Notes under the pieces: generated by a model
Database searches by the model: none
What the model was told of the DNA's origin: nothing
The model's input: only the letters and a program-made list of their open reading frames with translations
Source: Stenogyne calaminthoides
Lineage: Eukaryota; Streptophyta; Magnoliopsida; Lamiales; Lamiaceae
NCBI GenBank assembly: GCA_037126765.1
Contig: JBBCBC010000001.1
Coordinates: 29,806,804-29,870,803 of the forward strand
DNA length: 64,000 nt
Direction of reading: 5' to 3'
Position numbers and translations under genes: made by a program
In this document: positions 21,352 to 32,765 of the stretch, piece after piece
Layout: each line of letters opens with the position of its first letter
How positions within the stretch are numbered: the stretch's first letter is position 1

Positions 21352-22131
21352 GACTCCAAGAAAGGCTTCATACCTTTCAGGTATGGAATCCATCTATCCA
21401 AGAAAATGTGCCCTAAGACACAAAAAGAGATAGATGACATGAAAGGCATTCCTTATGCTTTGGCTGTCGGAAGCCTTATCTATGCAATGTTGTGCACGAG
21501 ACCGGATATCTGCTTTGCCGTTGGCATGGTGGCGAGATATCAAAGTAATCTGGGAAAAGAGAATTGGACGGAAGTTAAGAACATTCTAAAGTATCTGAAA
21601 AGAACTCGGAATAGAGTGTTAGTTTATCAGTCAGACAGTCTAATCCCCATCGGTTACACGGACTCGGATTTCTAATCAGACTTAGATTCCAGAAAATCTA
21701 CCTCCGGTAGTGTGTTTTGCATGGGGGGAGGAGCCATGACATGGAGAAGCGTTAAGAAGAAATGCATCGCCGATTTTACCATAGAAGCCGAATACGTAGC
21801 TGCTTGCGAAGCAGCGAAAGAAGCGGTTTGACTCAAGAACTTCCTAGTGGACTTGGATGTAGTTTCGAATTTGCCCAGCACAATCACTATTTACTGTGAT
21901 AATGCCGGAGCAGTTGCAAATTCAAGGGAACCAAGAGCCCACAAGGTCAACAAACACATTGAAAGAAAATACCATCTTATACGAGAAATCGTTAAGAGAT
22001 GAGATATAGAGGTGGCAAAGATTGCGTCAGAAGATAACCTAGCAGATCCATTCACAAAGGGTCTGCCTCAGAACACATTCGAGAGACATGTGGAAGGAAT
22101 GGGTGTCAAGACCGTTGTCAATCTGCTTTGA
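21352..22131 (+). pseudogene. pol: RT connection and RNase H of element A
   Basis: After the stop the frame resumes with GSLIYAMLCTRPDICFAVGM and the RNase H domain: YTDSDF, RKSTSGSVFCMGG, EAEYVAACEAAKEAV, YCDNAGAVANS, KHIERKYHLIREI and the terminal DNLADPFTKGLP block. Stops at 21673 (CAA to TAA), 21829 (TGG to TGA) and about 22000 interrupt it. The natural end is the TGA at 22129-22131, which overlaps the first of two polypurine tracts. Confidence 0.87.
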
Positions 22132-22248
22132 GTATAAGTGGGAGATATTATTAGGTTCGTGCAGGTGACATTAGATGTCACGCATTAGGAACTACACGAG
22201 ACATATTGTAGTATACTTAAAAGCAGACTTTGAGTATAAGTGGGAGAT
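22129..22248 (+). repeat. Duplicated polypurine tract of element A
   Basis: TGAGTATAAGTGGGAGAT occurs at 22129-22146 and again at 22231-22248, 102 bases apart. The second copy abuts the 3' LTR and is the functional position. Copy A' keeps both (29425-29442 and 29527-29544, minus strand). Confidence 0.8.
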
Positions 22249-24098
22249 TGTTGGGGTTATACTGGAAAGTATGCTTTTACTTTGTATAACCAAACTGAAT
22301 TTCTGTCTTATTTACTGAAATAAATTATTTATCACTGATGCTTTAAATATCATTGAATGTTACATATATTTACTGCATAATTGTTCAATAAACAGTACGT
22401 GTTACATTGTAGTTAATTTAGTGATACCAGAGCACAGAAGATTAAATTAACAGTCCATTGTAACTAAAAGTACGCTGTTCACGACCTAGATGGAAATGAA
22501 CAATCCATCGTGAAAGGTTGAAGTGTAAGGCTCAGATTGGCTTGTCTTGACCAAGAGATTACACTAGTGCATGACTGATGCACTGAATAGGACCTACAGG
22601 AGGATAAATTCTTCAGCACTGAATTAGGAAGAATTAGACCTCAGTGGTTCGTTATTTCTTAATCTTCGTCCCTTAAATAGGATCGTGTGTGGTTAGTAAT
22701 TATTGCTTTGACTTATGACGGGTAGAGAATCAATGAGATTCAATACTTTATATCTTGGGCAATATTATTGGTCACATGCGATTGCTAAGATTTAATACGA
22801 AGAATCGTGTGCAAGTACGCTTGTTTGATTTGCCCCCTTGGGAGAGGTTCATAAGATTTATCATACCAAATCTTGCAAGTGGAATTAGTTTCCGGTATGG
22901 ATAATAATGTTGAACTGTTCCTTGACCAAGGACAAAAGATATTAATTAAAGGAAAGCTGTTTCAGTGGCTTGAATTAATTGATGGGCTGGATAATCTTAA
23001 ACATGGGAAATAATAACCGGGAGCCATATTAACAGTAATATGGGTTAAGATGGATAGTGCAATATTAATTATGTAGTGGGATTAATTAATATTTATGGGC
23101 TTGAATAATATTGTGGCTCAATATTAGATATTCAAAGTCCATTAGAAGGTCCAATCTTAATTCTCCTAAAGGCCCCTCAAATAGCCCAAAGATAAAGTCC
23201 AATAACTGAAAAAGGTGTTTAAAATAAAATAAATTATGGTTGCCTAATTTTTCCTAAAATTTTCGAAATTAATAAATAAAATGGGAGAAATATTTTCTTT
23301 GAATTTTGTTATGGAATGAAGATAAGTATTCTTGGAATACAAGGTTATCTCATTAAATTCAAGAAATCTCCCACTTGGCTATTTATTAAGTGAATTTCGA
23401 AATTTTGATTAAATAAGGGAAGAAAAGATTTTCTTGATTTTCTTGAAAATATATTATGGAAGATATGTATTCTTGGAATAAAAGAATATCTCATAAATTC
23501 AAGAAGATCCAAATCTTGGATTCCTACTCCTTATTATTTTCGAAATATACCATAATATTAGGAGGTGGGATTTTGTGGAAATATTTAATTATGGAGAAAA
23601 TAATATATGAGATATATTCAAGATTTCTTGGAGATCAAGAAAAAGATTTTCCCATCTTATTTTCACACAAAAATTTCGACCACCCCTATATCTATAAATA
23701 GAGGATGATTTTTTCATCCCCAAATGCAATTACATGTGTTGGAAAAAATTAGAAATCCACAAAGGTGGTGCAACATAATTTTATTTTTTCCTTTTTGTTA
23801 AATTGTTCGCGAGTTCCTACCACCGAATTGTTGAACAAGGATAAGGGAATACTTGAGAAGGTCTTTTGGTGTGTTCGTGTGAACGGGATCCATCTTCTCA
23901 ATGGTTGTCACTCCGAGAGGTTAGTTCACGTATAATTCCGCATGTGTAGGATTTATGTGAACTGTTTATATGCATGATTTGTTATTGAATTATTATTTGA
24001 ATTAATATAGGATTAATTCATGCTAGTAATAATTGTTAGAATTAAATTTATATTTAAATATTCATCCCGAATAGATCCGGGCAATTAATTCCCCAACA
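22249..24098 (+). repeat. 3' LTR of element A (1850 bp)
   Basis: Begins TGTTGGGGTTATACTGG and ends ATTCCCCAACA, followed by the target duplication ATTGT. It is nearly identical to the 5' LTR apart from scattered substitutions and small indels, one of them loss of a short piece near 23930. TATAAATA is at 23693-23700. Confidence 0.95.
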
Positions 24099-24103
24099 AT
24101 TGT

Positions 24104-26312
24104 GTTGTTTATTCATCAAGTTAGATTACTTATTTTACGAGTGGTGAGTGCTTACAATTGCAAGTCCTAGAAGTAAATTGTGGATCTATATATGGATCAT
24201 AGTGCCAGCTTATCACAGAGACTTAAAATTCAATTTTGCTTCATTTATAACAGGCAAGATATTAGTTGGCCTTGATCAAAGGAATCCTTCAAAGAAAGAG
24301 TTCACATGATAATCAAACATAAGAGGGGTTGGCTAGAAATGAGTGTTTTTGTTATTCATGTATAGCATTATATGAATGATGCCACACCATGGGCCATTAA
24401 TAATATATGTTATCATCTGTTTGAATGATTTGATTTGTTTGTTGGGAGTAATATTACAGTTCTTGACCAAAAGTGTTTTACATCTCATCTTTCTCCCCAT
24501 ACATGCTATAAATATATGAACGTCCCATTGTTGTGTTCACTCACCTTTTTTGTCTTTTCTTGCAGAAAATTGATCATTTTTTTCTTAACTCTGCTTAGAG
24601 AAACAACAGACACTAGAGATGAGCAGGTTTTCTCTTTTTCCCAGTTTAATATTACCAAGAGAGCCTTTGAAACAAAATTTGGAGTACAAAATGCCCAAAA
24701 ATCTTAGTTTTCAGTTAAATAGTGGGAAATAACATATTTTTGTAAATTTGAAGCTCGGAATGATTATTTTCCTAATGTCTTATTTGTTTACTTTTTACGA
24801 GATTCAGCTTGCATTGATCATTGGGGTATCCCTGAGAATCCTACAAGAATGTGACCAACTGGTGGAAGGATCAGTTTGCATAAGTTGATTTCTTTATTTC
24901 TCTGTAAAACATGCTTTTATTGTGATGGTACCGACTTGGTGTATCGCTTTCCTCATAATTCTGATTGTTGAGTTCTTGTGGTGGACTTGAGTTATCTGGA
25001 AGGGAAATTATTAAAGGTTGACGGGCACGGCTTTGCTAAGGGAACTTCAAATAGCTCAAAAGAGGTCAGAGTAAATGAAAAAAGGACCCTTTAGTGTGAA
25101 AGTTCTAACTTCAAACTTCTAAGAACTTTATGGAAAGTGAGTATATGAGAAGCTCATTGTTTCTTTTATTTTGATGAGTTTAGGTTGTCTCACACACATA
25201 CACAATATGCACATGAGAAAATAATGTGATGAGTTTAGACTGCCAATTGAGTAGTTGGTTTATTCTGTGAACTGTTTTGTAACATATTCCTTAGTCATTG
25301 CTCATTAAATATTAATTTCATTAATATAGGTTAACATAGGAGGTTAAAGAAGAATAAGCATAGATCCCCATATATATTACATGTCTTCAGGGAAATATAA
25401 AAATGAGTATGTTTGGATTAATATATTTACTTTTTAAGATTAGATATTTTTATAGTTTTATGAAGTTTGAGTTTATTATTTCAGTGGTACATGTGTTTTA
25501 TAATTTTAAGTTTTTTGAAGTAAGAGGAGTGCTAAATGCAATGATTATTTTGATCAACTTAATAAGTATTTAAGTTCTTAATATGAGTACAATTATTTCT
25601 CGATTGAAGCTTTGTTTAAGAAAGTGAGCAATAATGAACTTTTTTTTAAATCACTTAATAAGTATTTAAGTTTTTAGTATGAGTACAATTATTTCTCGAT
25701 TGAAGCTCTGATTGAGGAAGTGAGCAATAATGAGCTGTTTTTTCTATCCTTAAAGGGGCATATTGTTAGTTGGAGATGGAGAATGGAACTCGTGAAATTG
25801 TGAAATGATTTTTATTCCATCTGTATGCAGTTTTCTCTAAACTTACGCATTACATTGTTTGTCTCGAAGTATCGTTAATTTCATTTGTGATTGTTACTCT
25901 CAATTTGGTTTTTTTTGCAATTTCCTACTATTTGAGTTGAGTCAATGCTATGGTTGGAGAAAGCAGATGCAATTGAGAGAAAGAAGATTCGATACTAAGA
26001 GACAGAACTCGGAGAAGAATCAGATTGATGCTGCACCAGACATCTGGGAAGAGTTTTAAGAGAAAACTTGGAGAAGTATGAAACCGAGGAGGGAGGGAGA
26101 GAGAGGGAGATGATTTCTTAAATCTTGGGTCTGAACATGATTAGGCCAGTCAACTTGACCGAATTAAATTTGTTATCTTCATTGAAGTTACTGATTTTGT
26201 TGTCATATGTGTATCCTTGATAGGTTGTCAAGTTTAAAACTCGGAATAATTGGACTTATCTAATGTTGAATTTTTGTTTAACCTACAAACTACAAAAATA
26301 AAATTACAATAG
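24104..26312 (+). other. Helitron interior, downstream of element A
   Basis: AT-rich sequence with short ORFs only. A stretch near 25950-26060 (reading QLRERRFDTKRQNSEKNQ in one frame) looks exon-like, but I do not recognise it. A 96-bp tandem duplication lies at 25557-25745. No Rep/helicase motif is seen. Confidence 0.4.
25557..25745 (+). repeat. Tandem duplication, about 96 bp x 2
   Basis: Units beginning ACTTAATAAGTATTTAAG at 25557 and 25653 share most bases, including GAGTACAATTATTTCTCG and GTGAGCAATAATGA. Confidence 0.8.
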
Positions 26313-26341
26313 GCCCGTGCATCGCACGGGCAAAAGACTAG
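26313..26341 (+). other. Helitron 3' terminus
   Basis: A perfect 8-bp stem GCCCGTGC / GCACGGGC with loop ATC, then AAAAGA and the terminal CTAG, followed by T. This is the canonical Helitron 3' end and transposition terminator. Confidence 0.85.
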
Positions 26342-26879
26342 TAATTTAAATGGGCAGAGCACCACTACTTGTTATGTCAAATTATGAATTCGAATTATCA
26401 TTTATCTTTTTAAAAAAAAACATGTCCAAGCATTTAATGGGATTGTGCGGGACATTATCACAAAATTAAATACACATTTTCTTTTATCTATTTTCACTTA
26501 AACATATTAATCTTCAACTATATGAGATGAATATTATTTATTATATTATGAGTTTATGCGACTATAATCCAACTATGTTTAAAAACAAAAAATTATATGA
26601 ATTGAAGATTATAAGTATTATTGTTAGGGACTTGCTAAATGGACATATTCTGTCTAAACAAAAAATTTAAAATATTAAAATAATATTACATAATTACTAA
26701 TTTGCCCCTGACTTAATTAAATTTGCCCGTAGGTTAATTAAATTTACATTATGTCCTCCCACTAATTTTCCCCTAGGTTAATAAAAAAAAAGTATTACCA
26801 AAAAAATTCTCCACGAAACCGCCCACTCTACCCACCTCTAATCATCTGCTCCGACTTCTCCTCACCCTGCAACTCGCGA
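26342..26879. other. AT-rich flank, no gene seen
   Basis: AT-rich sequence with A-runs and no convincing ORF, LTR end or RNA gene. Confidence 0.5.
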
Positions 26880-27400
26880 CCATTGAAAAAAAAAATTCAC
26901 CTTCATTTCCTTTCCCTTCTTCGCGAGCTCTTTCCTACACGTTGAACTTAGGTGAAGAGAGTGATTTAGTGAGAATGTCAGCAAGCTAATCATGTGTGGA
27001 GATATAGGAGACACGAAAGGAACTAGATGAGACATGACTACGAACAAAGTGATAATCAATGGCGATATGCTTCATACGAGAGTGAAAGACATGTTTGACA
27101 CAGAGATAAGTAGCAGCTAGGTTATCACATAAGAGAGTGGGGGGAGAAGGAAGAGAGACACAAAATTCAGATAAGAGATTTTGTAACCAGAGTATCTCAG
27201 TGGAGCAAGTGGCAAGCGACCAGTATTCAGCCTCAGTGGACGAGCGAGCTACCGTACGTTGCTTCTTCGAGGACCAGGAAATAGGATAGCAACCGAGATA
27301 GAAGATGTAAGCAGATGTGGAGGTTCGATCTGTTAGTATCAGTGTCCTAGAGACAATCCTAATGTTAGGCGAAGAAGACGAACCAGGCACAAATAAAAGA
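26880..27400 (-). pseudogene. pol: RNase H fragment of a fourth copia lineage (D)
   Basis: The minus strand reads YPISWSSKKQRTVARSSTEA, then EILWLQNLLSEF, LLCDNLAATYL, and KHIAIDYHFVRSHV, the RNase H blocks of copia elements. The wording differs clearly from elements A, B, C and E and is closer to Ale/Ivana-type sequences (tentative). The open part is 27390-26986; the tail continues in another frame to about 26880 (CRKELAKKG). No LTRs were found for it, so it is a fragment abutting the leader remnant at 27410-27573. Confidence 0.75.
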
Positions 27401-27409
27401 GGGAGTGTT

Positions 27410-27573
27410 TGGGGTGTGTTTATCTAATAGATATGCCCCACAAGTTTTAACAAGTCACACAAACATGGTGCGGTCAATTGACACGGCCGCACCAAACGTT
27501 TATAAAAAAATAATTTTAATTTTATAAACCAGATTTATGCAATCAATTTAAAGAGTCTGGAGCTCTGATACCA
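27410..27573 (-). other. tRNA-Met primer site and leader remnant downstream of element C LTR
   Basis: On the minus strand TGGTATCAGAGCTC (27573-27560) follows the remaining end of an LTR (27587-27575) and continues into about 150 bases of leader-like sequence. A primer site normally follows a 5' LTR, yet this LTR also follows element C pol. The sequence ends where the lineage D fragment begins. Confidence 0.6.
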
Positions 27574-27587
27574 CAGTTGGAATATAC

Positions 27588-29424
27588 TATTGGGGAATTA
27601 ATTGTCCGGATCTATTCGGGATGAATATTTAAATACAAATTTAATTCTAACAATTATTACTAGCATGAATTAATCTTATATTAATTCAAATAATAATTCA
27701 ACAAAAATCATGCATATAAACAGTTCACATAAATCCTACGCATGCGAAATTACAACGGGTTTATGTGAACTAACCTCTCGGAGTGACAACCATTGAGAAG
27801 ATGGATCCCGTTCACACGAACACACCAAAATACCTTCTCAAGTATTCCCTTATCCTTGTTCAACAATCCGGTGGTAGGAACTCGCGAACAATTTAACAAA
27901 AGGGAAAAATAAAATTATGTTGCACCACCTTTGTGGATTTCTAATTTTTCCAACACATGGAATTGCACTTGGGGATGAAACATTCATCCCCTATTTATAG
28001 ATATAGGGGTGGTCGAAATTTTAGGGTGAAAATAAGATGGGAAAATCGTTTCTTGATCTCCAAGAAATCTTGAATATATCTTATATATTCTTTTCTCCAT
28101 AATTAAATATTCCACAAAAATCTCACCTCCTAATATTATGGTGATTTTCGAAAATTTAAGGATAAAGGAATCCAAGATTTGGATCTTCTTGAATTTATGA
28201 GATATTCTTATATTCCAAGAATACATATCTTCCATAATCAAGAAAATCTTTCCTCTCCTTATTTATTCAAAAATTTCGAAACTTCCTTAACAAATAACCA
28301 AGTGGGAGATTTCTTGAAATTAATGAGATCAACTTGTATTCCAAGAATACTTATCCTCATTCCATAACAAAATTCAAAGAAAATATTTCTCCCTCTTTTA
28401 TTTATTAATTTAGAAATTTAGGAAAAAATTAGGCAACAATAATTTATTTATTTCAAACACATTTTTCAGTTATTGGACTTTATCTTTGGGCTACTTGAAG
28501 GGCCTTTAGGAGAATTAAGATTGGACCTTCCAATGGACTTTGAATATCTAATATTGAGTCACAATATTATTCAAGCCCATAAATATTAATTAATCCCACT
28601 ACATAATTAATATTGCACTATCCATCTTAACCCATATTACTGTTAATATGGCTCCCGGTCATTATTTCCCGTGTTTAAGATTATCCAGCCCATTAATTAA
28701 TTCAAGCCACTGAAACAACTTTCCTTTAATTAATATCTTTTGTCATTGGTCAATGAACGGTTCAACATTATTATTCATACCAGAAACTAATTCCACTTGC
28801 AAGATTTGGTATGATAAATCTTATGAACCTCCCAAGGGGGCAAATCGAACAAGCGTACTTGCACACGATTCTCCGTATTAAATCTTAGCAATCACATGTG
28901 ACCAATAGTATTGCCCAAGATATAAAGTATTGAATCTCATTGATTCTCTACCCGTCATAAGTCAAAGCAATAATTACTAACCACACACGATCCTATTTAA
29001 GGGACGAAGATTAAAAAATAACGAACCACTGAGGTCTAATTCTACCTAATTCAGTGCTGAAGAATTTATCCTCTTGTAGGTCCTATTCAGTGCATCAGTC
29101 ATGCACTAGTGTAATCTCTTGGTCAAGACAAGCCAATCTGAGCCTTACACTTCAACCTTTCATGATGGATTGTTTATTTCCATCTAGGTCGTGAACATCG
29201 TACTTTTAGTTACAAGAGACTGTTAATTTAATCTTCTGTGATCTGGTATCACTAAATTAACTACAATGTAACACGTACTGTTTATTGAACAATTATGCAG
29301 TAAATATATGTAACATTCAATGATATTTAAAGCATCAGTGATAAATAATTTATTTCAGTAAATAAGACAGAAATTCAGTTTGGTTATACAAAGTAAAAGC
29401 ATACTTTCCAGTATAACCCCAACA
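27588..29424 (-). repeat. 3' LTR of element A' (1837 bp)
   Basis: Minus strand starts TGTTGGGGTTATACTGG at 29424 and ends CCCCAATA at 27588, so the terminal CA has become TA. TATAAATA lies at 27999-27992, and the GGGGATGA/TCATCCCC hairpin follows at 27991-27971. The outer flank is TATAC. Confidence 0.92.
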
Positions 29425-29544
29425 ATCTCCCACTTATACTCAAAGTCTGCTTTTAAGTATACTACAGCATATCTCGTGTAGTTCCTAATACGTGACATCT
29501 AATGTCACCTACACGAACCTAATAATATCTCCCACTTATACTCA
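29425..29544 (-). repeat. Duplicated polypurine tract of element A'
   Basis: TGAGTATAAGTGGGAGAT on the minus strand at 29442-29425 and 29544-29527, the same doubled arrangement as element A. Confidence 0.8.
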
Positions 29545-30778
29545 AAGCAGATTGGCAACGGTTTTGACATATATTCCTTCCACATGTCTCTCAAATGTGT
29601 TCTGAGGCAGACCCTTTGTGAATGGATCTGCTAGGTTGTCTTCTGACACGATCTTTGCCACCTCTATATCTCTTCTCTTAACGATTTCTCGTATAAGATG
29701 GTATATCCTTTCAATGTGTTTGTTGGCCTTGTGGGCTCTTGGTTCCCTTGAATTCGCAACTGCTCCGGCATTATCACAGTAAACAGTGATTGTGCTGGGC
29801 AAATTCGGTACTACATCCAAGTCCACTAGGAAGTTCTTGAGCCAAACCGCTTCTTTCGCTGCCTCGCAAGCAGCTACGTATTCGGCTTCCATGGTAGAAT
29901 CGGCGATGCATTTCTGCTTAATGCTTCTTCATGTCATGGCTCCTCCCCCCATGCAAAACACACTACCGGAGGTAGATTTTCTGGAATCTAAGTCTGATTG
30001 GAAATTCGAGTCCGTATAACCGATGGGGATTACACTGTCTGACTGATAAACTAACATTCTATCCCGAGTTCTTTTTAGATACTTCAGAATGTTCTTAATT
30101 GTCGTCCAATGCTCTTTTCTCGGATAACTTTGATATCTTGCCACCATGCCAACGACAAAGCAGATATCCGGTCTCGTGCACAACATTGCATACATAAGGC
30201 TTCCAACAGCCGAAGCATAAGGAATGCATTTCATGTCATCTATCTCTTTTTGTGTCTTAGGGCACATATCCTTGGATAGATGGATTCCATGTCTGAAAGG
30301 TATGAAGCTTTTTTTGGAATCCTGCATGCTGAATCGCTTCAAGACAGTGTCTATATATGAAGATTGCGATAAGCCTATCATCATTTTCTTGCGATCTCGA
30401 GTGATCTTGATCCCAATGATATGCCCGGCTTCCCCTAAGTCCTTCATATCAAACTGTTTTGAAAGCCATGCCCTTGCGTCTGATAACACATTTACATCGT
30501 CACCGATGAGCAAAATGTCATCTATGTATAGTACTAAGAATACCAATGCAGTTCCGACAAGCTTCTTGTACACACAACTTTCGTACTCATTTTGATCAAA
30601 CCCATAGGACTTTATTACTTGATCAAAACATTGGTTCCAAGCTCTGGATGCTTGTTTGAGTCCATAAATGGACTTCTTGAGCTTGCAAACTAGGTGTTCT
30701 TGGCCTTTTTCAACGAAACCTTGGGGTTGTTGCATATAGATCTCCTCTTCAAGACTTCCGCTAAGGAAAACCGTCTTG
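29540..30778 (-). pseudogene. pol: RT and RNase H of element A', interrupted by element B
   Basis: 30735-29929 reads MQQPQGFVEKGQEHLVCKL, YGLKQASRAWNQ, LYIDDILLIGDD (YIDD in place of YVDD), then TRPDICFVVGM and RKSTSGSVFCMGGGAMT. 29892-29542 reads EAEYVAACEAAKEAVW, YCDNAGAVANS, KHIERIYHLIREI, DNLADPFTKGLP. A short frame change near 29900-29930 separates the two. The RT N-terminus continues across element B at 45333. Fewer stops than in element A. Confidence 0.87.
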
Positions 30779-30783
30779 ACATC

Positions 30784-32746
30784 TGTTGGTCCCGGTGCAA
30801 ACGAGTCTTACACGTGTATGGGGGGGGAATACAAGTGTTCAGTGTTTTTTAAAAAATTTCTTACTGAGGTCAGCTTGGGTCAGATAATCCTGAAGATTAG
30901 GTTCTGAGAAGCACAGATCGCTCTGAGTCAAAGTCTACTGAGACAATGATCCTGAGCTGCTTTCAGATACCTCAGATAATCCCAACTGAGTCCTGAGTGT
31001 CAGAGATCCTGAGTTGCTTGGATCAGATAACTAACTTACTGAATCCTCAAATGAGAGTTCAGTTTGGTAACTATCTGTTCTAGCTACTCAGTCGTGCGGA
31101 ATGGTTGGCCCTTAGTTTATACTCGTTTTCAGTTTTGCTGAAAACCTTCCCTTTATGAAATAGTGATTAAGTTGTGATTCACTTATGCAACTTCAGTGGA
31201 TTGATTCCAACTGAATATCAGTGAAAAGTATGCTTTCAAAATCAAGTCAATGCAACAGTTAAGCATAGTTAAGGAAAGCAATAAAGAACACAGCAATTAT
31301 AGTGGTTCAGAGACTCAAGCTCCTACATCCACTCTCTCTGATCCCAGAGAAATTCACTATCAACTTATGAGCTTTCTGACTACCTTGCGTAGTTTACTTA
31401 CTCAACTCGGCCCTGAGTTTTCTGACTACTCCACGTAGTTTACTTACTCAACCCGACCTTGAGCTTTCTGACTACCTCCGTAGTTTACTTACTCAAAACA
31501 CAAACAAGCTTTCAGACTACCCCTGTAGCTTACTAACTTCTCCTCTAGAGTTTTCTGACTACTCCGCGTAGTTTACTAACTCTTTACAACTCTTCTCACC
31601 AACAAACACACTCCAACTACCTTCTCAAGGGTTTGGGGTTTCTCGGTTGGTTTCCAACTAGGATGAGATATCCTTTACAATGAAGCACAATGCAAAGGGT
31701 TAGGATATCTCGACTAAGCTTTGGATAATTCTTATCAAGCTAGGCTTAGTATAGTGAGCTCTCTTCAATGTAGAAGCACTTGGGAAATTCTAAGTTTTTC
31801 GAGTGCTTTAACTTTTGCAAGAATAAGTTTGAGCTCTTGAGTTGCGTATAAATTTCCCGTAACCTTACAATGTAGAGGGTCACCAGTACTTATAGGCATA
31901 CACCAAGGTCACTCTTGAAAACTATCCGTTGGAGAGACAGCTTCGTGAGTTCCCTCTTATGGTGTGTGAGAAACGGCTATATTTAGGGTTTGAAACTCCC
32001 TAACACGTTTTAGGCAATAGCCTTTCATGTAGCCGGTCTTCACTTTTTGCAGTCTTGAACTTTTGTACATATGACATCTTTTTCAGCGACCTGTCACTGT
32101 CACTGTCAGTATGGTATAGTGTTGTCTTCTACTTTTTGACTTTTGTCTCCAGTTAAAGGTAGACATCTTCAACGGCTCTTTTTGGTTACAAACTCTGAGT
32201 TTGATATAACCTTAACAACACTTCTGACTTAGTTCCTTTTGTCTGCATTTGAATGTCTTGGTAATATCTAACTTTCTAAGGAATCGCGTTTTTCTCAGTA
32301 TCGCATCCTTCAGATAGATATATTCAGTGCCTCGGAACATTCAGGTTCATACTGAGCATTCAGTACCTTACTGAGTCTTCAGTAATTACTGTGCCTTCAG
32401 TATTCTTGATCTTCAATCTTCAGTCTTCAGTCTTGCGTCTTCAGAGTCTTCTGAGTCTTCAGGGTCTTCTGAGTCTTCAGAGTCTACTGACTGATACACT
32501 GAATTTTCGTGCTGAGTCTTCAGTTCCCTCAGTATCCTACTGAGTCTTCAGTATCTCAGTTTTACACTGAGTCTTATGAACCTATCCTGAACTATATCTG
32601 CTAACTATACATTCTGCAGATAACATCCTGAATATTCTAAAACTGAATCCTGACTCAACTATCAAGATCATTCTGAACATGTCATACTCAGGGGTTTTGG
32701 GATCAAATCAAAATCATATATCTTTTATTAAATTCCTCTCCCAACA
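30784..32746 (-). repeat. 3' LTR of element B (1963 bp)
   Basis: Minus strand begins TGTTGGGAGAGG at 32746 and ends GGGACCAACA at 30784. It contains a 46-bp minisatellite (31369-31589) and a stretch of GAGTCTTCA-type words (about 32360-32580). A TATAAGTA at 31894-31887 sits where the 5' LTR has TATAAATA. Confidence 0.93.
31369..31589 (-). repeat. Minisatellite in element B LTR, about 46 bp x 5
   Basis: Five imperfect units, read on the + strand, share GAGTTTTCTGACTACTC, then CGTAGTTTACTTACTCAA. The other LTR has the same array at 43950-44168. Confidence 0.85.
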
Positions 32747-32765
32747 ATTTCCCCCTTTTTGATGA
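32747..32765 (-). other. Polypurine tract of element B
   Basis: On the minus strand AAAAAGGGGGAAAT lies directly before TGTTGGGAG of the 3' LTR, matching the tract of element E. Confidence 0.8.

Larger units (their letters stand above)
14827..24098 (+). mobile_element. Copia element A, complete with two LTRs, coding region mutated
   Basis: LTRs at 14827-16682 and 22249-24098 bracket a tRNA-Met primer site, a long leader, gag, protease, integrase, RT, RNase H and a polypurine tract. The 5-bp target duplication ATTGT (14822-14826 and 24099-24103) proves a single insertion, into the Helitron. The polyprotein has one gag frameshift and several in-frame stops, so the copy is structurally complete but defective. 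RNase H and integrase motifs suggest the Tork-like group; that placement is tentative. Confidence 0.92.
12019..26341 (+). mobile_element. Helitron (non-autonomous) carrying nested elements
   Basis: The 3' end is diagnostic: GCCCGTGC-ATC-GCACGGGC hairpin, AAAAGA, then CTAG followed by T at 26342. The 5' end is placed near 12019, where TATTATATAAAAGGAGAAAG resembles common plant Helitron 5' ends; the expected leading TC is not clear, so that edge is approximate. Without copia element A (14827-24098) and the MITE at 13112-13640 it would be about 4.5 kb. No Rep/helicase coding sequence is visible, so it is non-autonomous and would have needed another Helitron to move. Confidence 0.65.

Noticed and set aside
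25859..26059. Small protein ending DAAPDIWEEF
   Set aside because: Exon-like composition, but 66 codons only, no family recognised and no start context; kept only as part of the Helitron interior.
31369..31589. CRISPR-like regular repeats
   Set aside because: Imperfect tandem units without spacers, inside a plant retrotransposon LTR; a minisatellite.
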